Source: Pseudomonas frederiksbergensis
GTDB taxonomy: Bacteria; Pseudomonadota; Gammaproteobacteria; Pseudomonadales; Pseudomonadaceae
Direction of reading: 5' to 3'
Assembly (NCBI RefSeq): GCF_001874645.1
Contig: NZ_CP017886.1
Coordinates: 744,001-808,000, forward strand
Length of the DNA stretch: 64,000 nucleotides
Shown: positions 29,038 to 37,799 of the stretch, piece after piece
Numbering within the stretch: position 1 is the stretch's first letter
Layout: each line of letters opens with the position of its first letter
The notes under the pieces: generated by a model
Seen by the model: the letters and a program-made list of their open reading frames with translations, nothing else
Database searches by the model: none
What the model was told of the DNA's origin: nothing
Program-made: the position numbers and the translations under genes

Positions 29038-29928
29038 ATGGACCTGGCCAACCTCAATGCCTTTATAGCCATCGCCGAGACCGGCAGCTTCTCCGGCGCC
29101 GGCGAACGACTGCATCTGACCCAGCCGGCCATCAGCAAACGCATTGCCGGGCTGGAACAGCAGCTCAATGTGCGGCTGTTTGATCGACTGGGTCGGGAAG
29201 TCAGCCTGACCGAGGCCGGACGCGCCCTGCTGCCGCGCGCCTATCAGATTCTGAATGTGCTGGATGACACGCGCCGGGCGCTGACCAACCTGACCGGCGA
29301 AGTGACCGGTCGTCTGACACTGGCGACCAGTCACCACATCGGCCTGCACCGCCTGCCGCCCTTGCTGCGGGCGTTCACCCGGCGTTATCCCGAGGTTGCG
29401 CTGGATATTCAGTTCCTCGATTCGGAAGTCGCCTACGAAGAAATTCTTCACGGCCGCGCCGAACTGGCAGTCATTACCCTGGCACCCGAACCCCACACAC
29501 TGGTGAAAGCCACGCCAGTGTGGGACGACCCGCTGGACTTCGTGGCGGCCCCGGAACACTCGCTGATCAGCAACGGCGCCGTCAGCCTGGCCGACATTGC
29601 CCGCCATCCGGCGGTTTTCCCCGGTGGAAACACCTTTACCCACCACATCGTGCAACGGCTGTTCGAAGCCCAGGGCCTGACGCCGAACATCGCGATGAGC
29701 ACTAACTATCTGGAAACTATCAAGATGATGGTTTCCATTGGCCTGGCTTGGAGCGTGTTGCCGCGCACCATGCTCGATGATCAAGTGGCACGCATTCCTT
29801 TACCGGGCATACAGCTCACTCGCCAGCTAGGCTATATCGTGCACACCGAACGGACGCTGTCGAATGCTGCACGGGCTTTCATGGCCTTGCTGGATGCACA
29901 AATCGATCTGCCACGGATTCATGGCTAG
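29038..29928 (+). CDS. LysR-family transcriptional regulator
   Basis: This 296-residue regulator has the N-terminal winged helix-turn-helix (residues 1-60, LNAFIAIAETGSFSGAGERLHLTQPAISKRI) and a C-terminal periplasmic-binding-like effector domain. ATG at 29038 gives the standard LysR N-terminus. Divergence from leuC suggests it controls the leu genes, perhaps with isopropylmalate as signal, as LeuO-type regulators do elsewhere; this is inference. The intergenic region is AT-rich (TTAAATAACTCAAATTCA) and could hold LysR sites. Confidence 0.88.
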   Translation: MDLANLNAFIAIAETGSFSGAGERLHLTQPAISKRIAGLEQQLNVRLFDRLGREVSLTEAGRALLPRAYQILNVLDDTRRALTNLTGEVTGRLTLATSHHIGLHRLPPLLRAFTRRYPEVALDIQFLDSEVAYEEILHGRAELAVITLAPEPHTLVKATPVWDDPLDFVAAPEHSLISNGAVSLADIARHPAVFPGGNTFTHHIVQRLFEAQGLTPNIAMSTNYLETIKMMVSIGLAWSVLPRTMLDDQVARIPLPGIQLTRQLGYIVHTERTLSNAARAFMALLDAQIDLPRIHG

Positions 29929-29996
29929 GTTGTGCTAATCCTGTAAGACCGCAAACCCCAGTGCCAAACGCCCAATTCAGCCAAGGCCTGTTGCCA

Positions 29997-32900
29997 ATGC
30001 CTAAATCTGTTGACCGCTCTCGCTCACGCACACCCCCAATGCCGCGCATTCAGGCGCTCGACCCGCGCACCTCGGAGCAGAGTTGGGAGAGCGCGCCACA
30101 ACTGCTCGCCGCCTTGAACGGCGCACGCCTGGGCGCCTGGTACTGGGACATTGAACGCGGGCTGATCAGTTGGTCACGGGGGACTCAAGCCCTGTTCGGG
30201 TTTGACCCAAGAAAACCGCTGCCGGCCGACCTTGAGTACCTGGATTTGTTACCGGCGGAAGATCGCGCAAAAGCGCTGCGGGCCTTTAACGCCGTGGTGG
30301 CCGGCGCGCCACTGGAAACGGCAATGCATCACCGGATCCGCTGGCCCGACGGCAGTTTGCACTGGCTGGAGATCACCGGCAGCCTGCTGCCGGACAAACA
30401 CGGCCGACCACGGATGATCGGGGTCATCCGCGAGATCACCCATCAACGCCAGCGTGAACAGGCCCTGAGCAGTTCGGAGAAACGCTTCGCAACACTCTTT
30501 CATCTATGCCCGAACATGGTGCTGCTGACCCGCCAGGAAGACGGCCTGATCAGCGAAGCCAATCAATACTTCGAAAGCCTGTTCGGTTGGCCGGTGCAAA
30601 GCGTGATCGGCCGCACGACGCTGGAACTGGGCCTTTGGGTGCGCCCGGAACAACGCGCCAAACTGGTCAAGGCAACCAAGGCCAAGGGCGATCTGGTCAG
30701 CATGGAGGTGCAGTTTCGCGCCAGCAACGGCCTGGTCCACGATGGCATTCTCAGCGCGCAAAAGGTTGAGCTCGAAGGCCAGGCCTACCTGCTCAGCACG
30801 TTCCTGGACACCAGCGAAAGCAAACTCGCCGAGCAAGCGCTCAAGGACAGTCAGGAGCGCCTGGACCTGGCCCTCGACTCGGCGCAACTCGGCACCTGGG
30901 ACTGGCACATTCCCAGTGGCATGCTTTACGGCTCGGCCCGCGCCGCGCAGTTGCATGGTCTTGACCCGGTGCCCTTTCACGAACCCTTCGATGCTTTTTT
31001 CGAAGGCGTGCCAGACGATGAGCGCGACAGCATGCGCGACGCCTACCGCAGCTTGCGCGAAGGCCCCGCCGGCAATTATCAACTGACCTACCGCGTGCAA
31101 CTGCCCGACGGCAGCTCGCGCTACCTGGAAAGCCGCGCACGGCTTTATCGCGATGAGTCTGGCGCGCCACTGCGCATGGCCGGCACCCTGCTCGACATCA
31201 CCGACCAGGTGGAGCGTGAACAGCGCCTGATCACCTCCGAAGAAAAGTTCGCCAGCCTGTTCCAGGTCAGCCCGGACCCGATCTGCGTAACGCGCCAGGA
31301 CACCGGCCAGTTCATCGAGATCAACTCCGCCTTCACTCAGACCTTTGGCTGGACTGCCAGCGACGTCATCGACCGCAGCGCCGACGAAATCGGCCTCTGG
31401 GACGCCTCGGTGAAGCGTCAGCAACGCATCGAACAGGTGATTCGCGAACAAGCGCTGAACAACGTTGCGATCATCGTTTACCACAAGGACGGGCAACCCT
31501 TGACGTGCGTGATATCCAGCCGACAAATCAGCGTCGGCAACGAGCCGTGCATCGTCACCACCTTGCGCGACATCACCCAGCAGCAGCGCTCCGAGGCTGC
31601 ACTCAAGGCCAGTGAAGAGAAATTCGCCAAGGCGTTTCACTCCAGCCCCGACGCCATCACCATCACCGAGCGCGACAGCGGACGCTACCTGGAGGTCAAC
31701 GACGGTTTCTGCCGTTTGACCGGCTACCGAGCTGATGAAGTGATTGGTAAAACCGTGTATCAGATCGGCATCTGGGCCGAAGAAAAACAACGCTCAAACC
31801 TGCTGGCCCAGTTGAAGGTAAAAGGCCGGGTGCATCACCAGGAAATGCTCGGTCGCAACAAGCGCGGCGAAATTCTCACGGTCGAGGTGTCTATCGAACC
31901 CATCACCCTGAACGAAACCGCCTGCCTGCTGCTGACCGCACGGGACGTCAGCCTGCTGAAAAATGCCGAAGCGCAAATCCGTCACCTCGCCTACCACGAC
32001 CCGCTGACCAACCTGCCCAACCGTGCCCTGCTGATGGATCGCCTGAGCCAGCAAATCGCCCTGCTCAAACGCCATAATCTGCGCGGCGCCTTGCTGTTCC
32101 TCGATCTCGACCACTTCAAGCACATCAACGACTCGCTCGGTCACCCGGTGGGCGACACGGTGCTGAAAATCATCACTGCGCGCCTCGAAGCCAGCGTGCG
32201 CATGGAAGACACCGTGGCGCGACTGGGTGGCGATGAGTTCGTGGTGCTGCTGAGCGGCCTGGAAGGTACGCGCAACGAAGTCAGCGAACAGGTTCGCGAG
32301 CTGGCCGACACGCTGCGCGAGCTGCTGTCCGAACCGATGTTCCTCGACGGTCAGCGCCTGCAAGTCACACCGAGCATCGGCGTGGCACTGATTCCCGATC
32401 ACGGCTCGACCCCGACCGACCTGCTCAAGCGCGCCGACATTGCCCTGTACCGGGCCAAGGACTCGGGGCGCAATACCACGCAGATGTTCCACAGCACCAT
32501 GCAAAAAGCTGCCAGTGAACGCCTGCGGATGGAAACCGACCTGCGCCTGGCCCTTTCGCGAGGCGAATTCAGCGTGCACTACCAACCTCAGGTGGATGCG
32601 CAAGACGATCGAATCATCGGCGCTGAAGCCTTGGTACGCTGGCACCACCCGCAGCTGGGCGCGCAATCGCCCACCGAGTTCATCAAGGTGCTGGAAGACA
32701 GCGGACTGATTCTGGAGGTCGGTGCCTGGATCCTTGATGAAGCCTGCCAGGCATTCAGGCAACTGATCGATAGAGGCCTGATCGACCCGCTGAACTTCAG
32801 TCTCTGCGTGAACATCAGTCCACGGCAATTCCGCCAGAACGACTTTGTCGAACGGATTGAACACAGCCTGAGCAGCCATGCGCTGCCGTACTCGCTGCTC

Positions 32901-33287
32901 AAACTGGAGATTACCGAAGGCATCGTGATCCAGAACCTGGACGACACCATCAACAAGATGCGCCGCTTGAAGAAACTCGGCGTCAGCTTCGCCATGGACG
33001 ACTTTGGCACTGGCTACTCGTCGCTGACTTACCTCAAGCGCCTGCCGGTGGACACCCTGAAAATCGACCAGTCCTTCATCCGCGATGCGACCAGCGATCC
33101 GAACGACGCAGAAATCATCCGCGCCATTGTGGCCATGGCCCTCAGTCTTGAGCTGACGGTGATTGCCGAAGGCGTCGAAACCCCCGAACAGCTTGAGTTT
33201 TTGCTGGGGTTGGGCTGCCATTTGTATCAAGGCTACCTGCACAGTCAGCCGCTGCCGCTGGAGGGCTTCCTGAAACTGCTCAAATGA
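29997..33287 (+). CDS. Cytosolic PAS(x5)-GGDEF-EAL c-di-GMP protein
   Basis: This 1096-residue protein has five PAS repeats (about residues 40-655; each starts like LGAWYWDIERG or FASLFQVSPDPICVTRQDTG), then a GGDEF domain and an EAL domain. The GGDEF motif (RLGGDEFVVLL, near 743) and the inhibitory I-site RMED five residues upstream are intact. The EAL motif (GAEALVRWHHP, near 874), DDFGTGYSSL and ESxE-like residues are intact too, so both cyclase and phosphodiesterase activity are possible. No membrane segment is seen. I chose ATG 29997 (AAGG upstream); a GTG at 29961 adds 12 residues. Confidence 0.92.
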   Translation: MPKSVDRSRSRTPPMPRIQALDPRTSEQSWESAPQLLAALNGARLGAWYWDIERGLISWSRGTQALFGFDPRKPLPADLEYLDLLPAEDRAKALRAFNAVVAGAPLETAMHHRIRWPDGSLHWLEITGSLLPDKHGRPRMIGVIREITHQRQREQALSSSEKRFATLFHLCPNMVLLTRQEDGLISEANQYFESLFGWPVQSVIGRTTLELGLWVRPEQRAKLVKATKAKGDLVSMEVQFRASNGLVHDGILSAQKVELEGQAYLLSTFLDTSESKLAEQALKDSQERLDLALDSAQLGTWDWHIPSGMLYGSARAAQLHGLDPVPFHEPFDAFFEGVPDDERDSMRDAYRSLREGPAGNYQLTYRVQLPDGSSRYLESRARLYRDESGAPLRMAGTLLDITDQVEREQRLITSEEKFASLFQVSPDPICVTRQDTGQFIEINSAFTQTFGWTASDVIDRSADEIGLWDASVKRQQRIEQVIREQALNNVAIIVYHKDGQPLTCVISSRQISVGNEPCIVTTLRDITQQQRSEAALKASEEKFAKAFHSSPDAITITERDSGRYLEVNDGFCRLTGYRADEVIGKTVYQIGIWAEEKQRSNLLAQLKVKGRVHHQEMLGRNKRGEILTVEVSIEPITLNETACLLLTARDVSLLKNAEAQIRHLAYHDPLTNLPNRALLMDRLSQQIALLKRHNLRGALLFLDLDHFKHINDSLGHPVGDTVLKIITARLEASVRMEDTVARLGGDEFVVLLSGLEGTRNEVSEQVRELADTLRELLSEPMFLDGQRLQVTPSIGVALIPDHGSTPTDLLKRADIALYRAKDSGRNTTQMFHSTMQKAASERLRMETDLRLALSRGEFSVHYQPQVDAQDDRIIGAEALVRWHHPQLGAQSPTEFIKVLEDSGLILEVGAWILDEACQAFRQLIDRGLIDPLNFSLCVNISPRQFRQNDFVERIEHSLSSHALPYSLLKLEITEGIVIQNLDDTINKMRRLKKLGVSFAMDDFGTGYSSLTYLKRLPVDTLKIDQSFIRDATSDPNDAEIIRAIVAMALSLELTVIAEGVETPEQLEFLLGLGCHLYQGYLHSQPLPLEGFLKLLK

Positions 33288-33293
33288 TGGGTA

Positions 33294-33322
33294 CAAAAAA
33301 GGGCGCCAGTGGCGCCCTTTCT
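33294..33322. terminator. Bidirectional terminator
   Basis: AAAAAAGGGCGCCA-GTGGCGCCCTTT has a 9-bp GC stem with an A run on the left and a short T run on the right. It serves the convergent GGDEF-EAL gene and ibpA. Confidence 0.8.
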
Positions 33323-33334
33323 CATCGCGATGAC

Positions 33335-33781
33335 TCAGTGCTGCAACGCTGGTTTTTGCGTCCCGTTGATCGGGATGCGTTTGGCTTTTGCTTCTTCCGG
33401 CACGATGCGCAGCAGGTCGATGTTCAACAGACCGTTGCGCAGGTCGGCAGCCTTGACTTCGATGTGGTCAGCCAGGCGGAACGACAGTTTGAACGCACGC
33501 TGGGCAATGCCCTGATGCAGATAGGTGACGCCTTCATGGGCATCGCGTTTACCGCCACTGACGGTCAACACACCTTTTTCGACTTGCAATTCCAGGTCTT
33601 CTTCCTGGAAGCCGGCCGCCGCGATGACAATACGGTATTCATCGTCGCCGTGCTTTTCGACGTTGTACGGGGGGTAGGTGCTACCTGGCTCATTGCGCAG
33701 CGCTGACTCGAACAGATCGTTGAAACGATCGAAGCCCACCGAGGAACGGAACAGTGGAGCCATGGAAAATGCAGTACTCAT
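33335..33781 (-). CDS. ibpA: Small heat-shock protein IbpA
   Basis: This 148-residue alpha-crystallin family chaperone binds unfolding proteins. The crystallin domain spans about residues 38-130 (YNVEKHGDDEYRIVIAAAGFQEEDLEL...LTVSGGKRDAHE...AFKLSFRLADHIEVKAADLRNGLLNI, in parts), with a short N-terminal arm (APLFRSSVGFDRF). The C-terminal IPI-type motif is present as KRIPINGT. It is preceded by a sigma-32 promoter and a ROSE-like leader, as in other pseudomonads, so heat would raise both transcription and translation. Confidence 0.97.
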   Translation of the reverse strand: MSTAFSMAPLFRSSVGFDRFNDLFESALRNEPGSTYPPYNVEKHGDDEYRIVIAAAGFQEEDLELQVEKGVLTVSGGKRDAHEGVTYLHQGIAQRAFKLSFRLADHIEVKAADLRNGLLNIDLLRIVPEEAKAKRIPINGTQKPALQH

Positions 33782-33847
33782 GATTCAAATCTCCTGAAAA
33801 CAATCAGCAAGTTTTTTGTCTCCGCGACCCGAATTCGGCATCGCGTA
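33782..33847 (-). promoter_or_regulatory. ROSE-like RNA thermometer in the ibpA leader
   Basis: The roughly 65-nt leader on the minus strand has a first hairpin around CCGAATTCGG (flanked by GCGA/TCGC) and a second in which CTTGCTG can pair with the ribosome binding site CAGGAG 8 nt before ATG. The UUGCU motif opposite AGGAG, with non-canonical pairs, is the hallmark of ROSE elements; short ROSE-like elements upstream of Pseudomonas ibpA are published as I recall. An 18-codon frame lies within it (see findings). Confidence 0.75.
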
Positions 33848-33852
33848 CTCCT

Positions 33853-33881
33853 TAGATAAGGACCGCCGATTGCATTTCAAG
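33853..33881 (-). promoter_or_regulatory. Sigma-32 heat-shock promoter of ibpA
   Basis: On the minus strand CTTGAAA (33875-33881), 13 bp, then CCTTATCTA (33853-33861) match the sigma-32 consensus CTTGAAA-N11-16-CCCCATNT well. The start would lie near 33846. Confidence 0.75.
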
Positions 33882-33911
33882 AGATTATTTTCTGTTTTTT
33901 CAAAAAAGGTT

Positions 33912-34871
33912 TCAGGCCGCTTCAGACACCTGCAGACCCAGTAAATGCGAGACCCGATCCAGCTCGGTTTCACGGCGCAGGACGGTGAATAGCTCAACTG
34001 CTTCGGGATAATTGCGGGTCAGCATCGCCAGCCACTGTTTCAAGCGACCCGGCGATTGGCGTGGCGTCATCTGCGCCTTGGCTTGCAGCCAGAAATCCTG
34101 AAGCAGCGGCAGCAGCTCGGCCCAGGTCATCTCGACGACGTCCTCACCCGCCCGTGCGGCAGCGATTTGCCGCGCCAGGTCGGGACGCGAGACCAGACCA
34201 CGACCGAGCATGATGTCTTCTACGCCGCTGATTTCGCGGCAACGGCGCCAGTCTTCAACGCTCCAGATATCGCCATTGGCGAACACCGGCACCTTGACCA
34301 CCTCCTGCACCCGCGGGATCCATTCCCAATGGGCCGGCGGCTTGTAGCCATCAGTCTTGGTCCGTGCGTGTACCACGATGTGCGCAGCACCGCCCTCGGC
34401 CAGGGCCGTGGCACAGACCAGCGCGCCGTCGGGACTGTCAAAACCCAAACGCATCTTGGCGGTCACCGGGATGTGCGCCGGCACTGCGCGGCGCACATGT
34501 TCGACGATTTCGTTGAGCAGCTCTGGCTCTTTGAGCAGTACTGCACCGCCGCGCGACTTGTTAACGGTCTTGGCCGGACAACCGAAATTCAGGTCGATCA
34601 CTTCAGAGCCCAGCTCGCAGGCCAGCGCGGCGTTTTCCGCCAGGCACACCGGATCGGACCCCAGCAACTGCACGCGCAACGGCACACCGGCAGCGGTTTT
34701 GGCGCCGTTCAGCAGTTCAGGGCCGAACTTGTGGAAATAGGCAGGCGTGAGCAGTTGATCGTTGATCCGAATGAACTCGGTCACGCACCAGTCGATACCG
34801 CCAACACGGGTCAGCACGTCCCGCAGGATGTTGTCGACCAACCCCTCCATGGGCGCCAAAGCAATTTGCAT
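33912..34871 (-). CDS. dusC: tRNA-dihydrouridine(16) synthase
   Basis: This 319-residue flavin enzyme reduces uridine 16 in tRNA D-loops. It begins [18 protein letters not shown], has the catalytic Cys in [21 protein letters not shown] (in part, near residue 98) and the FMN site [20 protein letters not shown] and the shorter length separate DusC from DusA/DusB. I chose the ATG at 34869-34871; a GTG three codons upstream is possible. It stands alone after the thioesterase gene. Confidence 0.92.
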   Translation of the reverse strand: MQIALAPMEGLVDNILRDVLTRVGGIDWCVTEFIRINDQLLTPAYFHKFGPELLNGAKTAAGVPLRVQLLGSDPVCLAENAALACELGSEVIDLNFGCPAKTVNKSRGGAVLLKEPELLNEIVEHVRRAVPAHIPVTAKMRLGFDSPDGALVCATALAEGGAAHIVVHARTKTDGYKPPAHWEWIPRVQEVVKVPVFANGDIWSVEDWRRCREISGVEDIMLGRGLVSRPDLARQIAAARAGEDVVEMTWAELLPLLQDFWLQAKAQMTPRQSPGRLKQWLAMLTRNYPEAVELFTVLRRETELDRVSHLLGLQVSEAA

Positions 34872-34933
34872 GGAAAACACTCAACGAAAAACGTGCGGCA
34901 GTTTACTGGATTTGCGCAACGCAGGGGACCGTG

Positions 34934-35371
34934 TCAGCTCACGACGTGCAACGCCGAGCCGTAGCCTTCGATGAACTCCGCCGGCATGCGCTTGGGCTTG
35001 CCGCTGGTCAGCTCGATGCAGACAAACGTGGTTTGCGCCCGCAACAGCGTGGCGTTGTCGCTGGGGCGGATCAACTGGAAGTGCCGGGTCATCTTCAGGC
35101 GCTGATCCCAGTCGACGATCCAGGTCGCCAGCTGCAACTCATCGTCCTCATAGGCGGCGGCCAGGTAATCGATTTCGTGGCGCACCACCGCCATCGCCCG
35201 GTCCAGCCGCCGATATTCGGTCAGATCCAGACCAAGGCGCTGCGAGTGACGCCAGGCGCAGCGCTCGAGCCAGGTGACGTACACCGCGTTATTGGCGTGC
35301 CCTAGCCCGTCAATGTCCTCGGCAGCCACCTGCAGGTCAATGATAAATGGCGTTGCCCGATCCCAGCCCAT
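34934..35371 (-). CDS. Acyl-CoA thioesterase, 4HBT/YbgC-like
   Basis: This 145-residue hotdog-fold protein resembles 4-hydroxybenzoyl-CoA thioesterases: VAAEDIDGLGHANNAVYVTWLERCAWRH contains the catalytic Asp region and the HANNAVY helix start, followed by MAVVRHEIDYLAAAYEDDEL. It would hydrolyse acyl-CoA or acyl-ACP thioesters in the cytoplasm. It is downstream of the TetR-hydrolase pair by 48 nt, so it may share their transcript. The substrate cannot be inferred. Confidence 0.85.
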   Translation of the reverse strand: MGWDRATPFIIDLQVAAEDIDGLGHANNAVYVTWLERCAWRHSQRLGLDLTEYRRLDRAMAVVRHEIDYLAAAYEDDELQLATWIVDWDQRLKMTRHFQLIRPSDNATLLRAQTTFVCIELTSGKPKRMPAEFIEGYGSALHVVS

Positions 35372-35418
35372 GCCCCACTCCCGGTCAAATTAATCGACCG
35401 GGGCAGTGTAACGGATGA

Positions 35419-36252
35419 TCAGGCCGATTGGTGCGCCTGCAAGCTGCGACCGGACAGCAGCAACAGCACGCCTTCGATCAAGCGCGGATCAGCCAGCACT
35501 CGCTGATGACCACCCTCTTCCAGGCGCAACAGGCGACTGTCGAACCAGGCGTCGTGAATCAATTGCGACTCATTGACCGAAACAAAGCCGTCGTCTTCGG
35601 CGTGTACGATCAACCCTGGCATATCCAGTTGATAGTGGGCGACGTCGAGCCGTGAAGCCTGAATACCCACATCCTGTTCGACCTTGCGGATAAACGCCGA
35701 ACGCGCCTTGGGCGGCATACGAACGTGGCGGGCAAAACCGCGCAACACAGCGAGAATCCGCGCCGGCGCAGCGATACTGACCAGGGTTTCAGTGCGCAAA
35801 CCCAATTGAACAGCAAGCATCGCACTGGCACCGCCCATGGAGTGACCGATGACGGCTTGCAAGGGTGGCAACTCCGCCGCCGCTTCAAGCATGGCCCGCG
35901 CAAACAGCACCACATTGGCCTCGCGACCAGGAGAGCGACCGTGAGCCGGACCCTCCAGCGCGACCACGGTATAGCCGGCATCTACCAGCGCTGTGATCAG
36001 GCTGGCGAATTGTGTCGGCCGGCCTTCCCAGCCATGCATCAGCAGCACCGTCGGGCCCTGCCCCCAGCGCAACGCTGAAAGACCGAAGCGCAAGGTGATC
36101 CGCTCGGACTTCGCCAGCAGCGGCATTTCCCAATCACGCGGTGGCCGCTCGCGCGGCGTCATGAACACCGAACGCATCTTGCTCGCCACCCACTGAGGTG
36201 CAACCCAGCCCAAGGTGCCATTAACGCCACGAACCCAACTTAACGCGCTCAT
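35419..36252 (-). CDS. Alpha/beta hydrolase
   Basis: This 277-residue hydrolase has the oxyanion region LLMHGWEGRPTQFASL (near 69), the nucleophile elbow VIGHSMGGASAM (Ser near 137), an acid in GLIVHAEDDGFVSVNE (near 217) and the final His in LEEGGHQRVL (near 246). No signal peptide is present, so it is cytoplasmic. It follows the TetR gene by 29 nt, which suggests the regulator controls it. Probably an esterase; substrate unknown. Confidence 0.87.
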   Translation of the reverse strand: MSALSWVRGVNGTLGWVAPQWVASKMRSVFMTPRERPPRDWEMPLLAKSERITLRFGLSALRWGQGPTVLLMHGWEGRPTQFASLITALVDAGYTVVALEGPAHGRSPGREANVVLFARAMLEAAAELPPLQAVIGHSMGGASAMLAVQLGLRTETLVSIAAPARILAVLRGFARHVRMPPKARSAFIRKVEQDVGIQASRLDVAHYQLDMPGLIVHAEDDGFVSVNESQLIHDAWFDSRLLRLEEGGHQRVLADPRLIEGVLLLLSGRSLQAHQSA

Positions 36253-36281
36253 CGCTCATCTCCAAAGGCTTGTGCTTCAGG

Positions 36282-36821
36282 TCATAGCACCGCCGACTTG
36301 GCGGCACGCAATAATCGATCGGACAAGTCACCGGCACCCAGCGCCCGCGCCAGGGCCAAACCACCGACCATCAGCGCCAAGTCAGCCAACGCTTTATCGG
36401 TGTCTTCCGGGCTGGCGGCCAACTGCGCGACCATCAACTCGATGTGCTCATTCAAGGCCAGACGGAAATCGTCCGGCAGGCGCCCCAACTCCCCAACCGA
36501 CGCCGGAATCGGGCAGGCGTGCTCGGTGGAATCGCGGTGTTTGCGTGACAGGTAAAACGCGGCGACCAACGCACGGCGCTCCTCGCCCGTCAGCGAGGCG
36601 TCCATTTCAGCAATCATTGCCCGGCGCTGGTCGAGCAATTGCGTGAAGGCCTCCAGCATCATGGCGTCCTTGCTTTCGAAGTGCGCGTAGAAACCACCGA
36701 CGGTGAGGCCGGCAGCGCCCATCACTTCACCCACGCTAGGCTCTGCCGGGCCACGTTGAATCAGCGCAGAGCTGGCGGCCTGGAGAATGCGTTCACGGGT
36801 TTGAGCTTTTTTGTCGTTCAT
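36282..36821 (-). CDS. TetR-family regulator
   Basis: This 179-residue repressor has the N-terminal helix-turn-helix (residues 8-55, RERILQAASSALIQRG...VGEVMGAAGLTVGGFYAHFESKDAM in parts). The C-terminal ligand domain is helical. It heads the hydrolase-thioesterase group and has a near-palindromic AGAAT-ATT-ATTCT upstream, so it likely represses its own operon. The ligand is unknown. Unlike the two TetR genes of the island it has no HHHFPTKE recognition helix. Confidence 0.87.
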   Translation of the reverse strand: MNDKKAQTRERILQAASSALIQRGPAEPSVGEVMGAAGLTVGGFYAHFESKDAMMLEAFTQLLDQRRAMIAEMDASLTGEERRALVAAFYLSRKHRDSTEHACPIPASVGELGRLPDDFRLALNEHIELMVAQLAASPEDTDKALADLALMVGGLALARALGAGDLSDRLLRAAKSAVL

Positions 36822-36844
36822 CGTTGCCTCCGAATATTACGATT

Positions 36845-36857
36845 AGAATATTATTCT
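36845..36857. promoter_or_regulatory. Candidate TetR operator
   Basis: AGAATATTATTCT is a near-perfect palindrome 24 bp upstream of the TetR start, in a very AT-rich stretch. Position suggests autoregulation; no footprint data. Confidence 0.4.
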
Positions 36858-36946
36858 CATAATAATTTTTCGCAAGTCGTTGATGTGACCGTTGGTCAGA
36901 AGAACAGTGTTGGGAGAATGAGGGGATTGGCCAAACGCCAGACAAA

Positions 36947-36979
36947 CAAAAGGGCCATTCAATAATTGAATGACCCTTA
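36947..36979 (-). terminator. Terminator of the tRNA-Ala/Glu array
   Basis: On the minus strand AAGGGTCATTCAAT-TATTGAATGGCCCTTTTGTT is a long stem with a T-rich tail, about 25 nt after the last tRNA-Glu. Confidence 0.75.
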
Positions 36980-37003
36980 TAAATCCCGCAGAGCGGGTAA
37001 TCG

Positions 37004-37079
37004 TGGCGTCCCCTAGGGGACTCGAACCCCTGTTACCGCCGTGAAAGGGCGGTGTCCTAGGCCACTAGACGAAGGGGAC
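37004..37079 (-). tRNA. tRNA-Glu (anticodon TTC), copy 2
   Basis: This 76-nt tRNA has acceptor GTCCCCT/AGGGGAC, anticodon stem CCGCC/GGCGG with loop CTTTCAC giving TTC (glutamate) and an encoded CCA. It is identical to 37289-37364. Confidence 0.97.
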
Positions 37080-37159
37080 GCAAACCCTTCTATACAACTG
37101 ATCAGCGCTGAGTACTGATCGATTCAAGGCCGGTGTGGCCAGACCTTGAACTGTAAAAT

Positions 37160-37235
<76 letters not shown>

Positions 37236-37288
37236 GGATTTTTCGCCTCGCGGCGGAGCGACATTTTTCAACATCACTTCTGTAAAAC

Positions 37289-37364
37289 TGGCGTCCCCTA
37301 GGGGACTCGAACCCCTGTTACCGCCGTGAAAGGGCGGTGTCCTAGGCCACTAGACGAAGGGGAC
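37289..37364 (-). tRNA. tRNA-Glu (anticodon TTC), copy 1
   Basis: Same sequence as the downstream copy, anticodon TTC, encoded CCA. It lies in the upstream half of a duplicated Ala-Glu unit. Confidence 0.97.
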
Positions 37365-37443
37365 GCAAACCCTTCTATACAACTGATCACCGCGATGCGT
37401 TGATCGCTTCAAGACCGGTGTGGCCAGGCCTTGAAGTGTAAAT

Positions 37444-37519
<76 letters not shown>

Positions 37520-37651
37520 TCATCGCTGAGGACGGGGCGAATCTTAATGGCGCATCGGAAAGCTGTCAAACTTATTTTTAACAATTTCCAAAAATTTTTG
37601 CCGCCATAACAATCACTTACCGCCCTCCCCCCGAAAAACAAGGGCTTTTGG

Positions 37652-37784
37652 AAAGATCGCAGCCTTCGCCAACGCCTACGCGGCGGCGTTCTTGCGCACC
37701 CCGTGCAGGAGCTGGCGCAGGCTGCGATCTTTTCGGTCGCCGAAAACCACGATCAAAAGATCGCAGCCTGCGGCAGCTCCTACG
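37652..37784. repeat. Three REP units
   Basis: Three REP copies (37653-37679, 37703-37733 inverted, 37755-37784) fill most of the 280-bp gap between gltX and the tRNA array. The first two deviate (TTCGCCAACG and CTGGCGCAGG) from the usual core. Confidence 0.8.
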
Positions 37785-37799
37785 AGGAAATGCATCAAA

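Noticed and set aside
30504..33296. Two long minus-strand frames (428 and 500 codons)
   Set aside because: Both lie opposite the PAS-GGDEF-EAL gene and show no domain; strong third-position GC explains them.
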